A stretch of DNA of 64,000 nt from Nocardioides marmorisolisilvae (lineage in GTDB: Bacteria; Actinomycetota; Actinomycetes; Propionibacteriales; Nocardioidaceae). Made by a program: the position numbers and the translations under genes. Under the pieces are notes generated by a model. The model searched no databases, was not told the origin of the DNA, and saw nothing but the letters and a program-made list of their open reading frames with translations. The DNA is taken from the NCBI RefSeq assembly GCF_003725775.1, contig NZ_RJSG01000002.1, forward strand, positions 2,252,941 to 2,316,940, given 5' to 3'. The first letter of the stretch is position 1; the number at the start of each line of letters is the position of its first letter. This document shows, one piece after another, positions 1 through 6,860 of the stretch.

Positions 1-545
1 TCTGCCGGAGCCGGATCGCTGGCTACGGGGCTGCCCGGTCTCGGATCGACCGGTGCCGGCTTCGCGGTCGACGAGAAGGTGCTCACGTGCCCCGGAGTCG
101 CTGCCGACGACGAGTGCGCAATGGGGAGAAGCAGAGCCTCGAGCGTCGCGCACAGTGCGACCGACAACCCGCTCGATGGTGGGTTGAGGCACGGGGCTGG
201 CACGCACGGAGAACCGTTTCCGGCGCCTCGAGGATCGTCAGTGATTCCGAGGGCGACCAGGACATCGACGCCGACGAGCCCCAACGCCAATTGCACGTTG
301 ATCCTCGTCAGCAGGACTGCCTGAAGCAGTGGCTGGTCGACGTAGAGCTCGAGATGAAGACTCCCCGTGCCGCTGACGGGACAGGCTGGTGGACCGTTGT
401 CCCAGACCCCGGCCCCTGCCGAAGCCGGGACCGAAACGGAATCGGAGAACTGCGCGGTCGTGGTTCCCGCTGGACTCAGCGCGACGCCGAGCAAGAGACA
501 CACGATGCCGGTGAGGAAGACGCTGCGCAAACGTGGCCTACGCAT
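1..545 (-). CDS. SipW-type exported protein, cut by window edge
   Basis: The frame is open from an ATG at 545 to the window edge (about 181 codons) with no stop. The N-terminus has basic residues, a hydrophobic stretch (SVFLTGIVCLLLGVALSP) and then AQFSDSVSV, which resembles the cleavage region of SipW-dependent signal peptides (TasA/camelysin type). The rest is Ala/Pro/Ser-rich with four Cys in the middle. Its start overlaps the end of the signal peptidase gene by 8 bases, so the two are probably translationally coupled and the protein is a likely substrate of that peptidase. The mature domain is not recognised. Confidence 0.55.
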   Translation of the reverse strand, partial: MRRPRLRSVFLTGIVCLLLGVALSPAGTTTAQFSDSVSVPASAGAGVWDNGPPACPVSGTGSLHLELYVDQPLLQAVLLTRINVQLALGLVGVDVLVALGITDDPRGAGNGSPCVPAPCLNPPSSGLSVALCATLEALLLPIAHSSSAATPGHVSTFSSTAKPAPVDPRPGSPVASDPAPA

Positions 546-1359
546 GGACGGGCCTTTCAGTGACGAGCAGGCTGATCGGCTTGAGGGTGCGAAGGAGATC
601 GACGGCTGCCTCGACCTCGTCCTCGGCAGGCGCGAGCAGGAGTTGGCACGTGGCCTCGTCCTGGCCCACCAAGATGGCGTCGTGCGAGTGAGCCCAGTCC
701 TCAGGTGACCCGCCGGCGCTCGCCAGCTCGGAGCGCTGCAGCGAGACCAGGATCATCGGGCGGACAACGAGCGCCGGCGCTACGTAGGTGTCAGGATCAA
801 CCTGACCATCCGTGTTGCGACGGCGTTCGCGGAGAAGGCTCCAGAACTGGGCAATCGAATACCCTCCCAGGCCTAGCATCGCCAGAAGGCCCAGCCCACT
901 GGTGCCGTGGAGTGCATCCCGGACCGCACCGAGGTAGGGCAGGTGGAACCATACCCGCCCGCGGATCGCCGTGGCCGGGACCGGGTCTGCGTCCGCGCCA
1001 CGGTTCGCGTCGCCTTTGAAGATGAACGATGCCGGGACGGTGCTCCTGTCGATCCGGACGATCCGGTGGGTGATGAACTCGGCGACCCCCGGCTTCGCCT
1101 GGTAGGTCGCTATGTCCCCGACCTGCAGCGTTCTGGTGTCCACCGGTCGATCCAGCACGACGGATCCCACCGGGATGGCCGGTGTCATGCTCCCGGTGAG
1201 AACTGTCAGGGCCGAGCCGTGTGTCGCCCGGGGAAGAACGATCAGCACGGCGACCGCGCCCAGGACAACGAGTCCGAATAGAGCCAGCACGGCAACAGCC
1301 ACCCAACGCAGACTCGCGCGGAGCCAGTGTCGAGTTGCTGACGTGCGTTCCGGTGTCAC
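538..1359 (-). CDS. Signal peptidase I, SipW/ER type
   Basis: This 273-residue S26B signal peptidase would remove signal peptides at the outer membrane face. A TM helix (about 16-42) is followed by the catalytic Ser in TGSMTPAIPVGS, a His in EFITHRIVRI where bacterial enzymes have Lys, and the Asp box FKGDANRGADADP. Ser-His-Asp chemistry marks the ER/archaeal/SipW class. A second hydrophobic helix lies at about 165-185, and the roughly 85-residue C-terminal tail is not recognised. It lies between two genes whose products have SipW-type signal peptides, so it is probably a dedicated processing enzyme rather than the housekeeping LepB. Confidence 0.85.
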   Translation of the reverse strand: MTPERTSATRHWLRASLRWVAVAVLALFGLVVLGAVAVLIVLPRATHGSALTVLTGSMTPAIPVGSVVLDRPVDTRTLQVGDIATYQAKPGVAEFITHRIVRIDRSTVPASFIFKGDANRGADADPVPATAIRGRVWFHLPYLGAVRDALHGTSGLGLLAMLGLGGYSIAQFWSLLRERRRNTDGQVDPDTYVAPALVVRPMILVSLQRSELASAGGSPEDWAHSHDAILVGQDEATCQLLLAPAEDEVEAAVDLLRTLKPISLLVTERPVHA

Positions 1360-1391
1360 GTTGCCTCTTCGGTAGACGGTCGGTTCGCTGG

Positions 1392-1422
1392 GGAGGGCCG
1401 CTCGGGGGAGGAGCGGCCCTCC
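1392..1422 (-). terminator. 12-bp hairpin between substrate and peptidase genes
   Basis: Perfect arms GGAGGGCCGCTC (1392-1403) and GAGCGGCCCTCC (1411-1422) with a 7-base loop, just after the stop of the TasA-like gene. No T-run follows on the minus strand. It may be an attenuator that makes the substrate mRNA more abundant than the peptidase mRNA. Confidence 0.6.
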
Positions 1423-1437
1423 GTCAGGCGTGATGGA

Positions 1438-2127
1438 TCAGATCTGCTCGAGGTCGAACCGGAAGTCCCAGGTGATGGAGTCGCCCTGGACCTTGTTGTC
1501 CGCAGTCGAGAGAAGCTGCACGACCGCACGGACACAGGTGGCCTGTCCGGGCGCGAGCGCCACGACCGGGATCTTGGTGTTGGCGAAGGTGTTCACGTAG
1601 GTGAAGTTCTGCACCACCGAGTTCGGGATCCCTGCCAGCGGGGCAACGCTGCTGCACTGACCGGTACTCGACGGGCCGTACTGGATGATCTCGATGCGCG
1701 CCTCGGAACCCAACTCGCCGTTGTTGTTGCCAGCGGCGTTGTCACCACATGAGGTCGAGGGGCTGTAGCCAGGAGCCGTGATAATGGCTTCGTTCCCACC
1801 GTTCTCGGCAGCTGCTTCGGAGTTGGACGTGCAGCCGTCCTCGTGGTTCACCAGGTTCTTCAGGGTGATGTAGAGCTCTCCGTTGGGAACCGACTGGCCG
1901 TCGTTGCTAGCGATGTAGAAGTCTTTCGACTGGCCCTGGCCTGGCGCAAGGGTCATCGATTCGGCCGTCTGTGTGCCCTGGTTGACGTTGAGCACCAAGT
2001 GACCAGCTCCCGCGACATTGCCGGTGACGCTGCCGAAGTCTGACCAGGCCGCGTAGGTAGCACCGCCGGCTGCGAGGGTGATGCACGCGACGCCGGCAAG
2101 GGCGCCCTTGACGAGTTTGCTGTTCAT
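1438..2127 (-). CDS. TasA/camelysin-like SipW-dependent secreted protein
   Basis: This 229-residue protein begins MNSKLVKGALAGVACITLAA, followed by GGATYAAWSDFG, the typical SipW-dependent signal and cleavage region. The mature part contains APGQGQSKDFYIASN and LVNHEDGCTSN, segments seen in TasA/CalY-like beta-sandwich surface proteins, and about five Cys. It is upstream of and codirectional with the SipW-type peptidase. In Firmicutes such proteins form biofilm fibres; here a surface or fibre role is inference. It is divergent from a second gene with a related motif (LRDLENGCLRPE), so the two may be distant paralogues. Confidence 0.65.
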   Translation of the reverse strand: MNSKLVKGALAGVACITLAAGGATYAAWSDFGSVTGNVAGAGHLVLNVNQGTQTAESMTLAPGQGQSKDFYIASNDGQSVPNGELYITLKNLVNHEDGCTSNSEAAAENGGNEAIITAPGYSPSTSCGDNAAGNNNGELGSEARIEIIQYGPSSTGQCSSVAPLAGIPNSVVQNFTYVNTFANTKIPVVALAPGQATCVRAVVQLLSTADNKVQGDSITWDFRFDLEQI

Positions 2128-2255
2128 GGTTTCTCCATAGGGCGAGAGGGGTTGGCGAGCCTCCGGATGACGCCTGCACTAGGCCCGATGTGGCTCCGAC
2201 CGCGGCCACCGTCGGCCTTGATCTCGTCGAGGATCGCCGTGGTCGACCCCGTCGC

Positions 2256-2311
2256 GCATCGTCAAAGTTGTTGAATCTCGGGGGTAGCAACTTCAACAAA
2301 TCTGACGATGC
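2256..2311. promoter_or_regulatory. Long imperfect palindrome between divergent surface-protein genes
   Basis: Left arm 2256-2275 and right arm 2292-2311 pair at 18 of 20 positions around a 16-base loop. The inner halves are TTGTTGAA/TTCAACAA and the outer halves GCATCGTCA/TGACGATGC. The element lies in the shared upstream region of the TasA-like gene (-) and the LPASG-protein gene (+). A shared operator or a transcribed hairpin are both possible; no regulator for it is recognised nearby. Confidence 0.5.
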
Positions 2312-2391
2312 GACACCTCGCGTCCCGCAGGGATGCTGAGCGCGAGGTCGACCAGCCCGGGCGATCTCATCGAGAACGTGAGGAGCATGTC

Positions 2392-3156
2392 GTGGGGCTG
2401 CTGTCCACGTCGTACAGGTTCGTCGTGCTCGTGGTGCTCGCATCTGCACCAATGGTGGGGCTCTCACCGGCGACGGCCTCCGGCGGCTCGTTGCTGATCG
2501 ACGTCCCGGGCGACGCCCACGGTTTCGTGCATGTCAGCAACACCCCGGTCTTCAGCGATCTCAACCTGGCGCCAGGTCTGACCACCAGCGGCACAGTGTC
2601 CGTACGCGACAGCTCTAGCTTTGCGGCGGACCTCACGTTGCGGGCAACGGACTTGCGCGACCTCGAGAACGGGTGTCTCCGACCGGAGACCAACGACGGT
2701 GACGTCACCTGCGACCCTAACGGCGGCGAGCTCTCGAAGTGGCTGGTGCTCACGGTGCGCACTGCGGCTGGTGCTCAGCTCTGGCAAGGCACGCTGGCCA
2801 GCCTCGGTTCCTCCGGGGCCGCCTTGGGGTCGATAGACCCCGGAGAGACCGAGACATTGGCCATGTCCCTGGAGTTCCCGCGCAGTGCTGGCAACGACAC
2901 CATGTCTGACTCGACGGCGTTCGAGCTGCGCTTCTCCGCAAAGAGCGAAAACGGCGGCACAGCGGTGAGCGCGCCGGCGAGCACGGTCGGTTCGAACGGG
3001 GTCACAGCGAGCCCTGGGCATGGCGGCGTGCTACCTGCGTCTGGCAACCCGATCACCGCCCGGATGCTCGGGATCGACCTGTTGCTGCTCGCACTGGGTT
3101 CGAGCCTCGTCTTCGCTGCCAAGCGCTCCGGAACTGATCGACGTCGCGACGCTTGA
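2392..3156 (+). CDS. Cell-wall-anchored surface protein with LPASG motif
   Basis: The chosen start is GTG 2392, eight bases after GAGGAG and directly before a signal peptide (VLVVLASAPMVGLSPATASG); an ATG at 2308 lies inside the palindrome and would add an unlikely basic stretch. The 254-residue product has a signal peptide, a TasA-like region (NLAPG, DLRDLENGC), a Ser/Ala-rich linker and, at the C-terminus, LPASG, a hydrophobic helix (MLGIDLLLLALGSSLVF) and a basic tail KRSGTDRRRDA. This is the sortase sorting layout, with LPASG replacing LPXTG. No sortase gene is present, so anchoring depends on one elsewhere. The product may be displayed with the SipW-type substrates. Confidence 0.7.
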   Translation: MGLLSTSYRFVVLVVLASAPMVGLSPATASGGSLLIDVPGDAHGFVHVSNTPVFSDLNLAPGLTTSGTVSVRDSSSFAADLTLRATDLRDLENGCLRPETNDGDVTCDPNGGELSKWLVLTVRTAAGAQLWQGTLASLGSSGAALGSIDPGETETLAMSLEFPRSAGNDTMSDSTAFELRFSAKSENGGTAVSAPASTVGSNGVTASPGHGGVLPASGNPITARMLGIDLLLLALGSSLVFAAKRSGTDRRRDA

Positions 3157-3287
3157 GCAGATGAAAGTCGTTGGCTTGCGGCCGACAGGCTCTACGCGAT
3201 GTTGCGCCCACGGCCCAGGACCGTTTGATGCGCACGGCAGCATTGCCGATTCTTCCCGCGACCTCTGCAGGCCCGCCCGGGGAGAAC

Positions 3288-3328
3288 TTCCCACGCATCC
3301 GAGGACTTCGCACCATCGTGCGTGGGAA
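3288..3328 (+). other. 10-bp hairpin in a 233-base intergenic gap
   Basis: Arms TTCCCACGCA (3288-3297) and TGCGTGGGAA (3319-3328) pair perfectly around a 21-base loop. It lies between the LPASG-protein gene and the next operon (gap 3157-3389). It could be a weak terminator or leader structure; no T-run follows. Nothing else was recognised in the gap. Confidence 0.4.
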
Positions 3329-3389
3329 AGTGACCCCACCAGACTCGACAGCACCGAGGCCGCCCGGCCTCCCGAGTCCAGGAGTCATC

Positions 3390-3779
3390 ATGTCTATTCC
3401 TCCAATCTCCACCTCGAAGGCCGCTGCTGCGGTTATCAACGCGATGATCAGTCTCGTCGGTCTCGCTGTCTCGATCGCACCGCTCCCCCTCGGGTCCGAC
3501 GGCGTCTCTGACCGCACCGACCAGCCCCCGTTCGCCGTCCTGGTCGTCGGCGTCATCCTCGGCGTCCTCGGCCTGGTCGGCAGCCTCGGCATCTGGCGGG
3601 GGCTGCGCTGGGGCGCGTTCCTGACGATCGCCGTTCGCGGGTTGGACGGGCTCAGCTCGTTGTTCGGTGTGACCGCGGACGACCTGACCCTGCGATCACT
3701 CGCCATCCTGAGCGTTGCGGCGGCCGTGCTCGTCATCTTCCTGATCCTGCGCCGAGACCAGGAACCGGCTGAGTCGTGA
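3390..3779 (+). CDS. Small membrane protein ahead of a two-component system
   Basis: The start is ATG 3390 with AGGAG at 3380-3384. The frame is open further upstream, but that part is Pro/Arg-rich and lacks a ribosome site. The 129-residue product has about four hydrophobic segments (INAMISLVGLAVSIAPL, FAVLVVGVILGVLGLVG, a middle pair, LAILSVAAAVLVIFLIL) and a short charged tail RRDQEPAES. Its stop overlaps the GTG of the histidine kinase, so it may act as a membrane accessory or sensor partner of that kinase. No family was recognised. Confidence 0.65.
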   Translation: MSIPPISTSKAAAAVINAMISLVGLAVSIAPLPLGSDGVSDRTDQPPFAVLVVGVILGVLGLVGSLGIWRGLRWGAFLTIAVRGLDGLSSLFGVTADDLTLRSLAILSVAAAVLVIFLILRRDQEPAES

Positions 3780-4948
3780 CGGCCACGGGACAGGCGACGC
3801 CGAGGGCCACCCGATGGCCCTCGGTCGTTGCCGGCGTCCTGACGGTGTCGTTGCTGGTGACCGTCGACGTCACCGTCGGCGCAGTCCTCGGTGCCGGCGG
3901 TCGACCGCTTGCCGCAGATTGGCGGAACCTCGTGGCATTCGCGCTCGTCGCCGCGGCCGCGGTGCCGGCCTGGCGCTGGTTCGACGAGAGCGTTCACGAG
4001 CTCGCCTCTCAGCACCACGAGCCGTACGCCGCGATCCAGGCGATATCCGGCCCGAGGGGCGACGCACCCACCCTGGCGGAGGCCATTGCGCGTGCCACGC
4101 ACCTGGACTGGGTCGAGGTCGACCTCGACGGCATCGAGTCGAGCGGCGCACGGCGATCTGGAACGACCAGCGTCGAAATCCCGATCGCGTACGCAGACCA
4201 GAAGCTCGGTGTCATCCGAACCGCCGAGCGGCGCCAGGGTCGCGGCATCACCCGTGCCGACCACGCGGTGCTGAGCGAGCTGGCGCACCAGCTCGCTCTC
4301 CGAGTCATCGCCGAGCGGGCGGCCGTACGCGCAGTGGAGTCCCGCAACCAGGTCGTCACGGCTCGCGAGGAGGAGCGCCTCCGGATCAGGCGTGACCTGC
4401 ATGACGGGCTGGCTCCGTCGCTCGCCTCGATCCAGCTGCAGCTCAAGGCGTTGCAGCGCCGGGTCCACGATCAGGAGGATCTGCGACCGACGGTCGATGG
4501 GCTGCTTGCCGATCTCGAGCACACCTCGAGCGACTTGCGCCGACTGGTCTACGGACTTCGTCCCCCGCTGCTCGATGAGCTCGGCATCGCCGGGGCGTTG
4601 GAGCACCAGTTCGCCGCCCTCGACCGACCGAGTCTGATCATCGACGTGAAGACCGAGGCGCTGCCTGCAGCCGTCGAGGTCGCACTGCTGCGGATCGCGA
4701 CCGAGGCGGTGCACAACGTCGTGAAGCACTCCCGAGCCGATCGGGTCGAGGTCACCATCGTCCGCGAGGGCGAGCTCATCCGGCTCACGGTGTCCGACGA
4801 TGGGACCGGGATCCCCGCCGACGCCCGACCCGGCATCGGCCTCGCGGCCATGCGCGAGCGCGCCGACGAGGTGGGCGGCTCCCTCTCGATTGGTTCTCAC
4901 CCCGGAGGAGGCACCGCCGTGGTTGCCGAGATACGAGACGCGCCGTGA
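3776..4948 (+). CDS. Sensor histidine kinase, NarL/DesK class
   Basis: The 390-residue kinase has two N-terminal hydrophobic segments (about 16-40 and 52-66), a GAF-like middle region (about 85-180) and a HisKA_3 dimerisation domain with the phospho-acceptor His209 in EERLRIRRDLHDGLAPS. The HATPase domain shows N-box residues (ATEAVHNVVKHS) and G-boxes (DDGTGIP, GIGLAAMRER, GGGTAV). The GTG start overlaps the previous stop, and the end overlaps the response regulator start by 4 bases, so all three are coexpressed and the next protein is its partner. The signal is unknown. Confidence 0.88.
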   Translation: MTATGQATPRATRWPSVVAGVLTVSLLVTVDVTVGAVLGAGGRPLAADWRNLVAFALVAAAAVPAWRWFDESVHELASQHHEPYAAIQAISGPRGDAPTLAEAIARATHLDWVEVDLDGIESSGARRSGTTSVEIPIAYADQKLGVIRTAERRQGRGITRADHAVLSELAHQLALRVIAERAAVRAVESRNQVVTAREEERLRIRRDLHDGLAPSLASIQLQLKALQRRVHDQEDLRPTVDGLLADLEHTSSDLRRLVYGLRPPLLDELGIAGALEHQFAALDRPSLIIDVKTEALPAAVEVALLRIATEAVHNVVKHSRADRVEVTIVREGELIRLTVSDDGTGIPADARPGIGLAAMRERADEVGGSLSIGSHPGGGTAVVAEIRDAP

Positions 4949-5580
4949 TCAGGACCCTTCTCGTCGATGATCACGCCCTCTTCCGCCGAGGCGTGCGGGC
5001 GCTGCTGGCGACCATGCCCGACGTTGAGGTGGTGGGAGAGGCCGACAGCGGTCCAGCCGCGGTCGATGAGGCGCGCAGCCTCCAACCTGACCTGGTCCTG
5101 CTCGATCTCCAGATGCCCGGCGGCGGTGGGCTCGACGCCATCCCAGCGATCCTGAACGAGTCGCCCAGCTCCTCGATCCTGGTCGTGACGATGCGGGAGG
5201 ACAGCACTGCGCTGCGGCAGGCTCTTGTGCTCGGCGCCCGCGGCTACGTGCTCAAGGACACCGACGGCGAGAACTTCATCCAGGCCGTCTCGACTGTGGG
5301 CCTGGGGGACGCCTACATCGGCCGCGAACTCGCCGTACAGCTGGCCGGGCTCCTGCAAGCACCGACGCCGAGCTCGGCCTTCCCGGAGCTGACCGAGCGT
5401 GAGCGAACCATCCTCCAGCTCATGGCCCGCGGAGAAGCCAACGCCGACATCGCACGAAGCCTGCACCTGACGACCAAGAGCGTGCAGAACTACGTGAGCC
5501 GCATCTTCGCCAAGCTCGACGTCGCCGACCGGTCCCGAGCCATCGTGATCGCCCGCGAAGCGGGACTGCACGTCGAGTAG
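4945..5580 (+). CDS. NarL/FixJ-type response regulator
   Basis: The 211-residue protein has a receiver domain (acidic Asp8/Asp9, phospho-acceptor Asp54 in LVLLDLQMPGG, Thr in VVTMRED, Lys in GYVLKD) followed by a LuxR-type helix-turn-helix (LTERERTILQLMARGEANAD to SVQNYVSRIFAKL). It starts with a GTG overlapping the kinase stop. It is a DNA-binding transcription factor and probably regulates this operon or neighbouring genes. No gene follows until the fragment at 5835-6029; nothing was recognised in 5581-5834. Confidence 0.9.
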   Translation: MIRTLLVDDHALFRRGVRALLATMPDVEVVGEADSGPAAVDEARSLQPDLVLLDLQMPGGGGLDAIPAILNESPSSSILVVTMREDSTALRQALVLGARGYVLKDTDGENFIQAVSTVGLGDAYIGRELAVQLAGLLQAPTPSSAFPELTERERTILQLMARGEANADIARSLHLTTKSVQNYVSRIFAKLDVADRSRAIVIAREAGLHVE

Positions 5581-5834
5581 GCCCGTGCTTTGGAACAGCG
5601 GGTCGATCCGACGACATCGGTGAACAGCCGTCGCGTCCCGGACATGCCCGAATCAGCCGATGAGCGGGCAACTCCGCGGGCGGAGACGTCACTGATCTAC
5701 CAAGACCCGATTCCGGCCACCTCCGCGGCTACCGCCTGCGCGACGAATGCCCGCGGGGGTGTACTCGTCGCGCGGGTTACCGGTCCGCATCGGTGCATGC
5801 GACCCACGTGAGTGACCTGTTTGCTTGGGCTCGG

Positions 5835-6029
5835 CTACATCCTGAAAAGTGAGGCGTGGAGTCCGGCGATCTCTGCCTCGAGCTCGAGGACCCGCTCGAT
5901 CCCCGCGAGGTTGAGGCCGTCATCGAGCGCTTCGACGTAGTCCGAGGAACGAACCGGGATCGTCGCCTTCGTGCTGGCCTTGGGCATTTCGGATCGCTGT
6001 GGGGTTTGGTCCCGCTCTTCTTCCACCAT
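5835..6029 (-). pseudogene. Remnant resembling the C-terminus of an HspR/MerR-type regulator
   Basis: A 64-codon frame encodes a hydrophilic N-terminal part and then DDGLNLAGIERVLELEAEI, very like the dimerisation helix of HspR/MerR-type heat-shock repressors (pattern GxNLAGIxxILELE). The DNA-binding winged-helix half is absent, and about 35 unrelated residues precede the match. It may be a decayed hspR or a real small protein that mixes with full-length HspR. No strong ribosome site was seen. Confidence 0.4.
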
Positions 6030-6078
6030 CGGGGACAGCCAAAGAGCCCCTAACCGGAGGGCTGAGGGGACTGCCTCT

Positions 6079-6201
6079 TTAGTCGTCGTCGATGTCTGGA
6101 TCTGTGGCTGGGTCCAGCGGGTCGCCCGGGTTCCCCGGTGAGATCGGATCGCCCGGCGGCTGGGTCTGCGGATTGCTCGGGTCCAACGGTTCGGTGGTCA
6201 T
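6079..6201 (-). CDS. Tiny Asp/Pro-rich protein
   Basis: This 40-residue frame starts at ATG 6201 with GGAG seven bases upstream and lies 14 bases after the GPGG membrane-protein gene, so the two are probably cotranscribed. The composition is extreme: repeated DP, NP and PGDP units ending DPATDPDIDDD, no hydrophobic core and probably disordered. Similar short acidic Pro-rich proteins occur at 14638-14769 and 17615-17800. The function is unknown. Confidence 0.45.
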   Translation of the reverse strand: MTTEPLDPSNPQTQPPGDPISPGNPGDPLDPATDPDIDDD

Positions 6202-6215
6202 CGCAAGCTCCGCGC

Positions 6216-6374
6216 TCAGACCCGTGCTCGGCCGTTGAAGATCGAGACGCCACCTGGACCGACGAGGAGGCCGACGATGATCAGGACGAGTCCGAAGAGG
6301 ATCGCTCCCTGGATGAGCTCGACGATGCCGACGACGACCAGTACGACGGAGATGAGCCAAAGGATGGTGCCCAT
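6216..6374 (-). CDS. GPGG-motif small membrane protein
   Basis: The chosen start is ATG 6374 with AGGAG upstream; a longer open frame to 6530 has a non-coding look and spans the promoter. The 52-residue product has two hydrophobic helices (ILWLISVVLVVVGIVELIQG and LFGLVLIIVGLLV) and ends VGPGGVSIFNGRARV. It matches the actinobacterial family of small membrane proteins named for the GPGG motif (recognition from memory). A SigB/SigF-like promoter lies at 6426-6450 on the same strand, consistent with a stress-induced envelope protein. The biochemical role is unknown. Confidence 0.65.
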   Translation of the reverse strand: MGTILWLISVVLVVVGIVELIQGAILFGLVLIIVGLLVGPGGVSIFNGRARV

Positions 6375-6425
6375 GGGACTGCTCCTATCTGTGCTTGACC
6401 ACACGGTTGTGGCACTAGGTGGGCA

Positions 6426-6450
6426 GTACCCGGAACAGGCTTCGAGAAAC
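6426..6450 (-). promoter_or_regulatory. SigB/SigF-like promoter of the GPGG gene
   Basis: On the minus strand the site reads GTTT (6450-6447), 15 bases, then GGGTAC (6431-6426). This equals the stress-sigma consensus GTTT-N15-GGGTAY. It lies about 50 bases before ATG 6374 and is back to back with a matching site on the plus strand. Confidence 0.65.
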
Positions 6451-6478
6451 ACTGCATCGTCCTCCGGGTCCAGCGCGC

Positions 6479-6503
6479 GTTTGCACACGATCGGGCCGGG
6501 TAC
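6479..6503 (+). promoter_or_regulatory. SigB/SigF-like promoter of the Rho_N-like/FAD-Rieske/CsbD operon
   Basis: GTTT (6479-6482), 15 bases, GGGTAC (6498-6503), followed 25 bases later by ATG 6529 with a GAGGAGG ribosome site at 6516-6522. It matches GTTT-N15-GGGTAY exactly and mirrors the divergent promoter at 6426-6450. Confidence 0.7.
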
Positions 6504-6528
6504 CAGATCGTTGATCGAGGAGGTAGCC

Positions 6529-6855
6529 ATGCCGAGAGGTCAGTGGAGCGCCAAGCGCGAGCGTCAGTACGAACACATCAAGGACGGACTGGAAGACCGC
6601 GGTCGCAGCGAGGACGAAGCAGAGGAGATCGCCGCCCGCACGGTGAACAAGGAACGAGCCAGGAGTGGCGAAGCGCGCGAGAAGAGCCGGACATCCACCG
6701 ACGACATCTCCTCGGGTCGGCGGGGCGGACTGCGCTCCCACAAGGGACCCGGAGGCCGCACCCGCGACCAGTTGTACGCCGAAGCGCGTAAGAAGAACAT
6801 CAAGGGCCGTTCGTCGATGAACAAGGCCGAGCTGGAGAGGGCGGTCGGCCGCTGA
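6529..6855 (+). CDS. Small basic protein with Rho_N-like C-terminus
   Basis: The start is ATG 6529, chosen for its GAGGAGG ribosome site. The 108-residue product is highly charged (MPRGQWSAKRERQYEHIKDG onward) with a central Arg/Ser/Gly-rich part (RRGGLRSHKGPGG) and a C-terminal DQLYAEARKKNIKGRSSMNK segment like the SAP/Rho N-terminal fold that binds nucleic acid. Relatives are often labelled plasmid stabilisation protein, a name with little functional support. It is the first gene after a stress-type promoter. Nucleic-acid binding is inference. Confidence 0.6.
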   Translation: MPRGQWSAKRERQYEHIKDGLEDRGRSEDEAEEIAARTVNKERARSGEAREKSRTSTDDISSGRRGGLRSHKGPGGRTRDQLYAEARKKNIKGRSSMNKAELERAVGR

Positions 6856-6860
6856 CCAGC

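Noticed and set aside
3053-4900. A 615-codon minus-strand frame across the histidine kinase
   Set aside because: It covers the kinase, the membrane protein and part of the LPASG gene in antisense and has no recognisable domain; the plus-strand proteins are clear.
5590-5811. A 73-codon plus-strand frame after the response regulator
   Set aside because: No ribosome site, Ser/Thr/Ala/Arg-rich composition, no domain.
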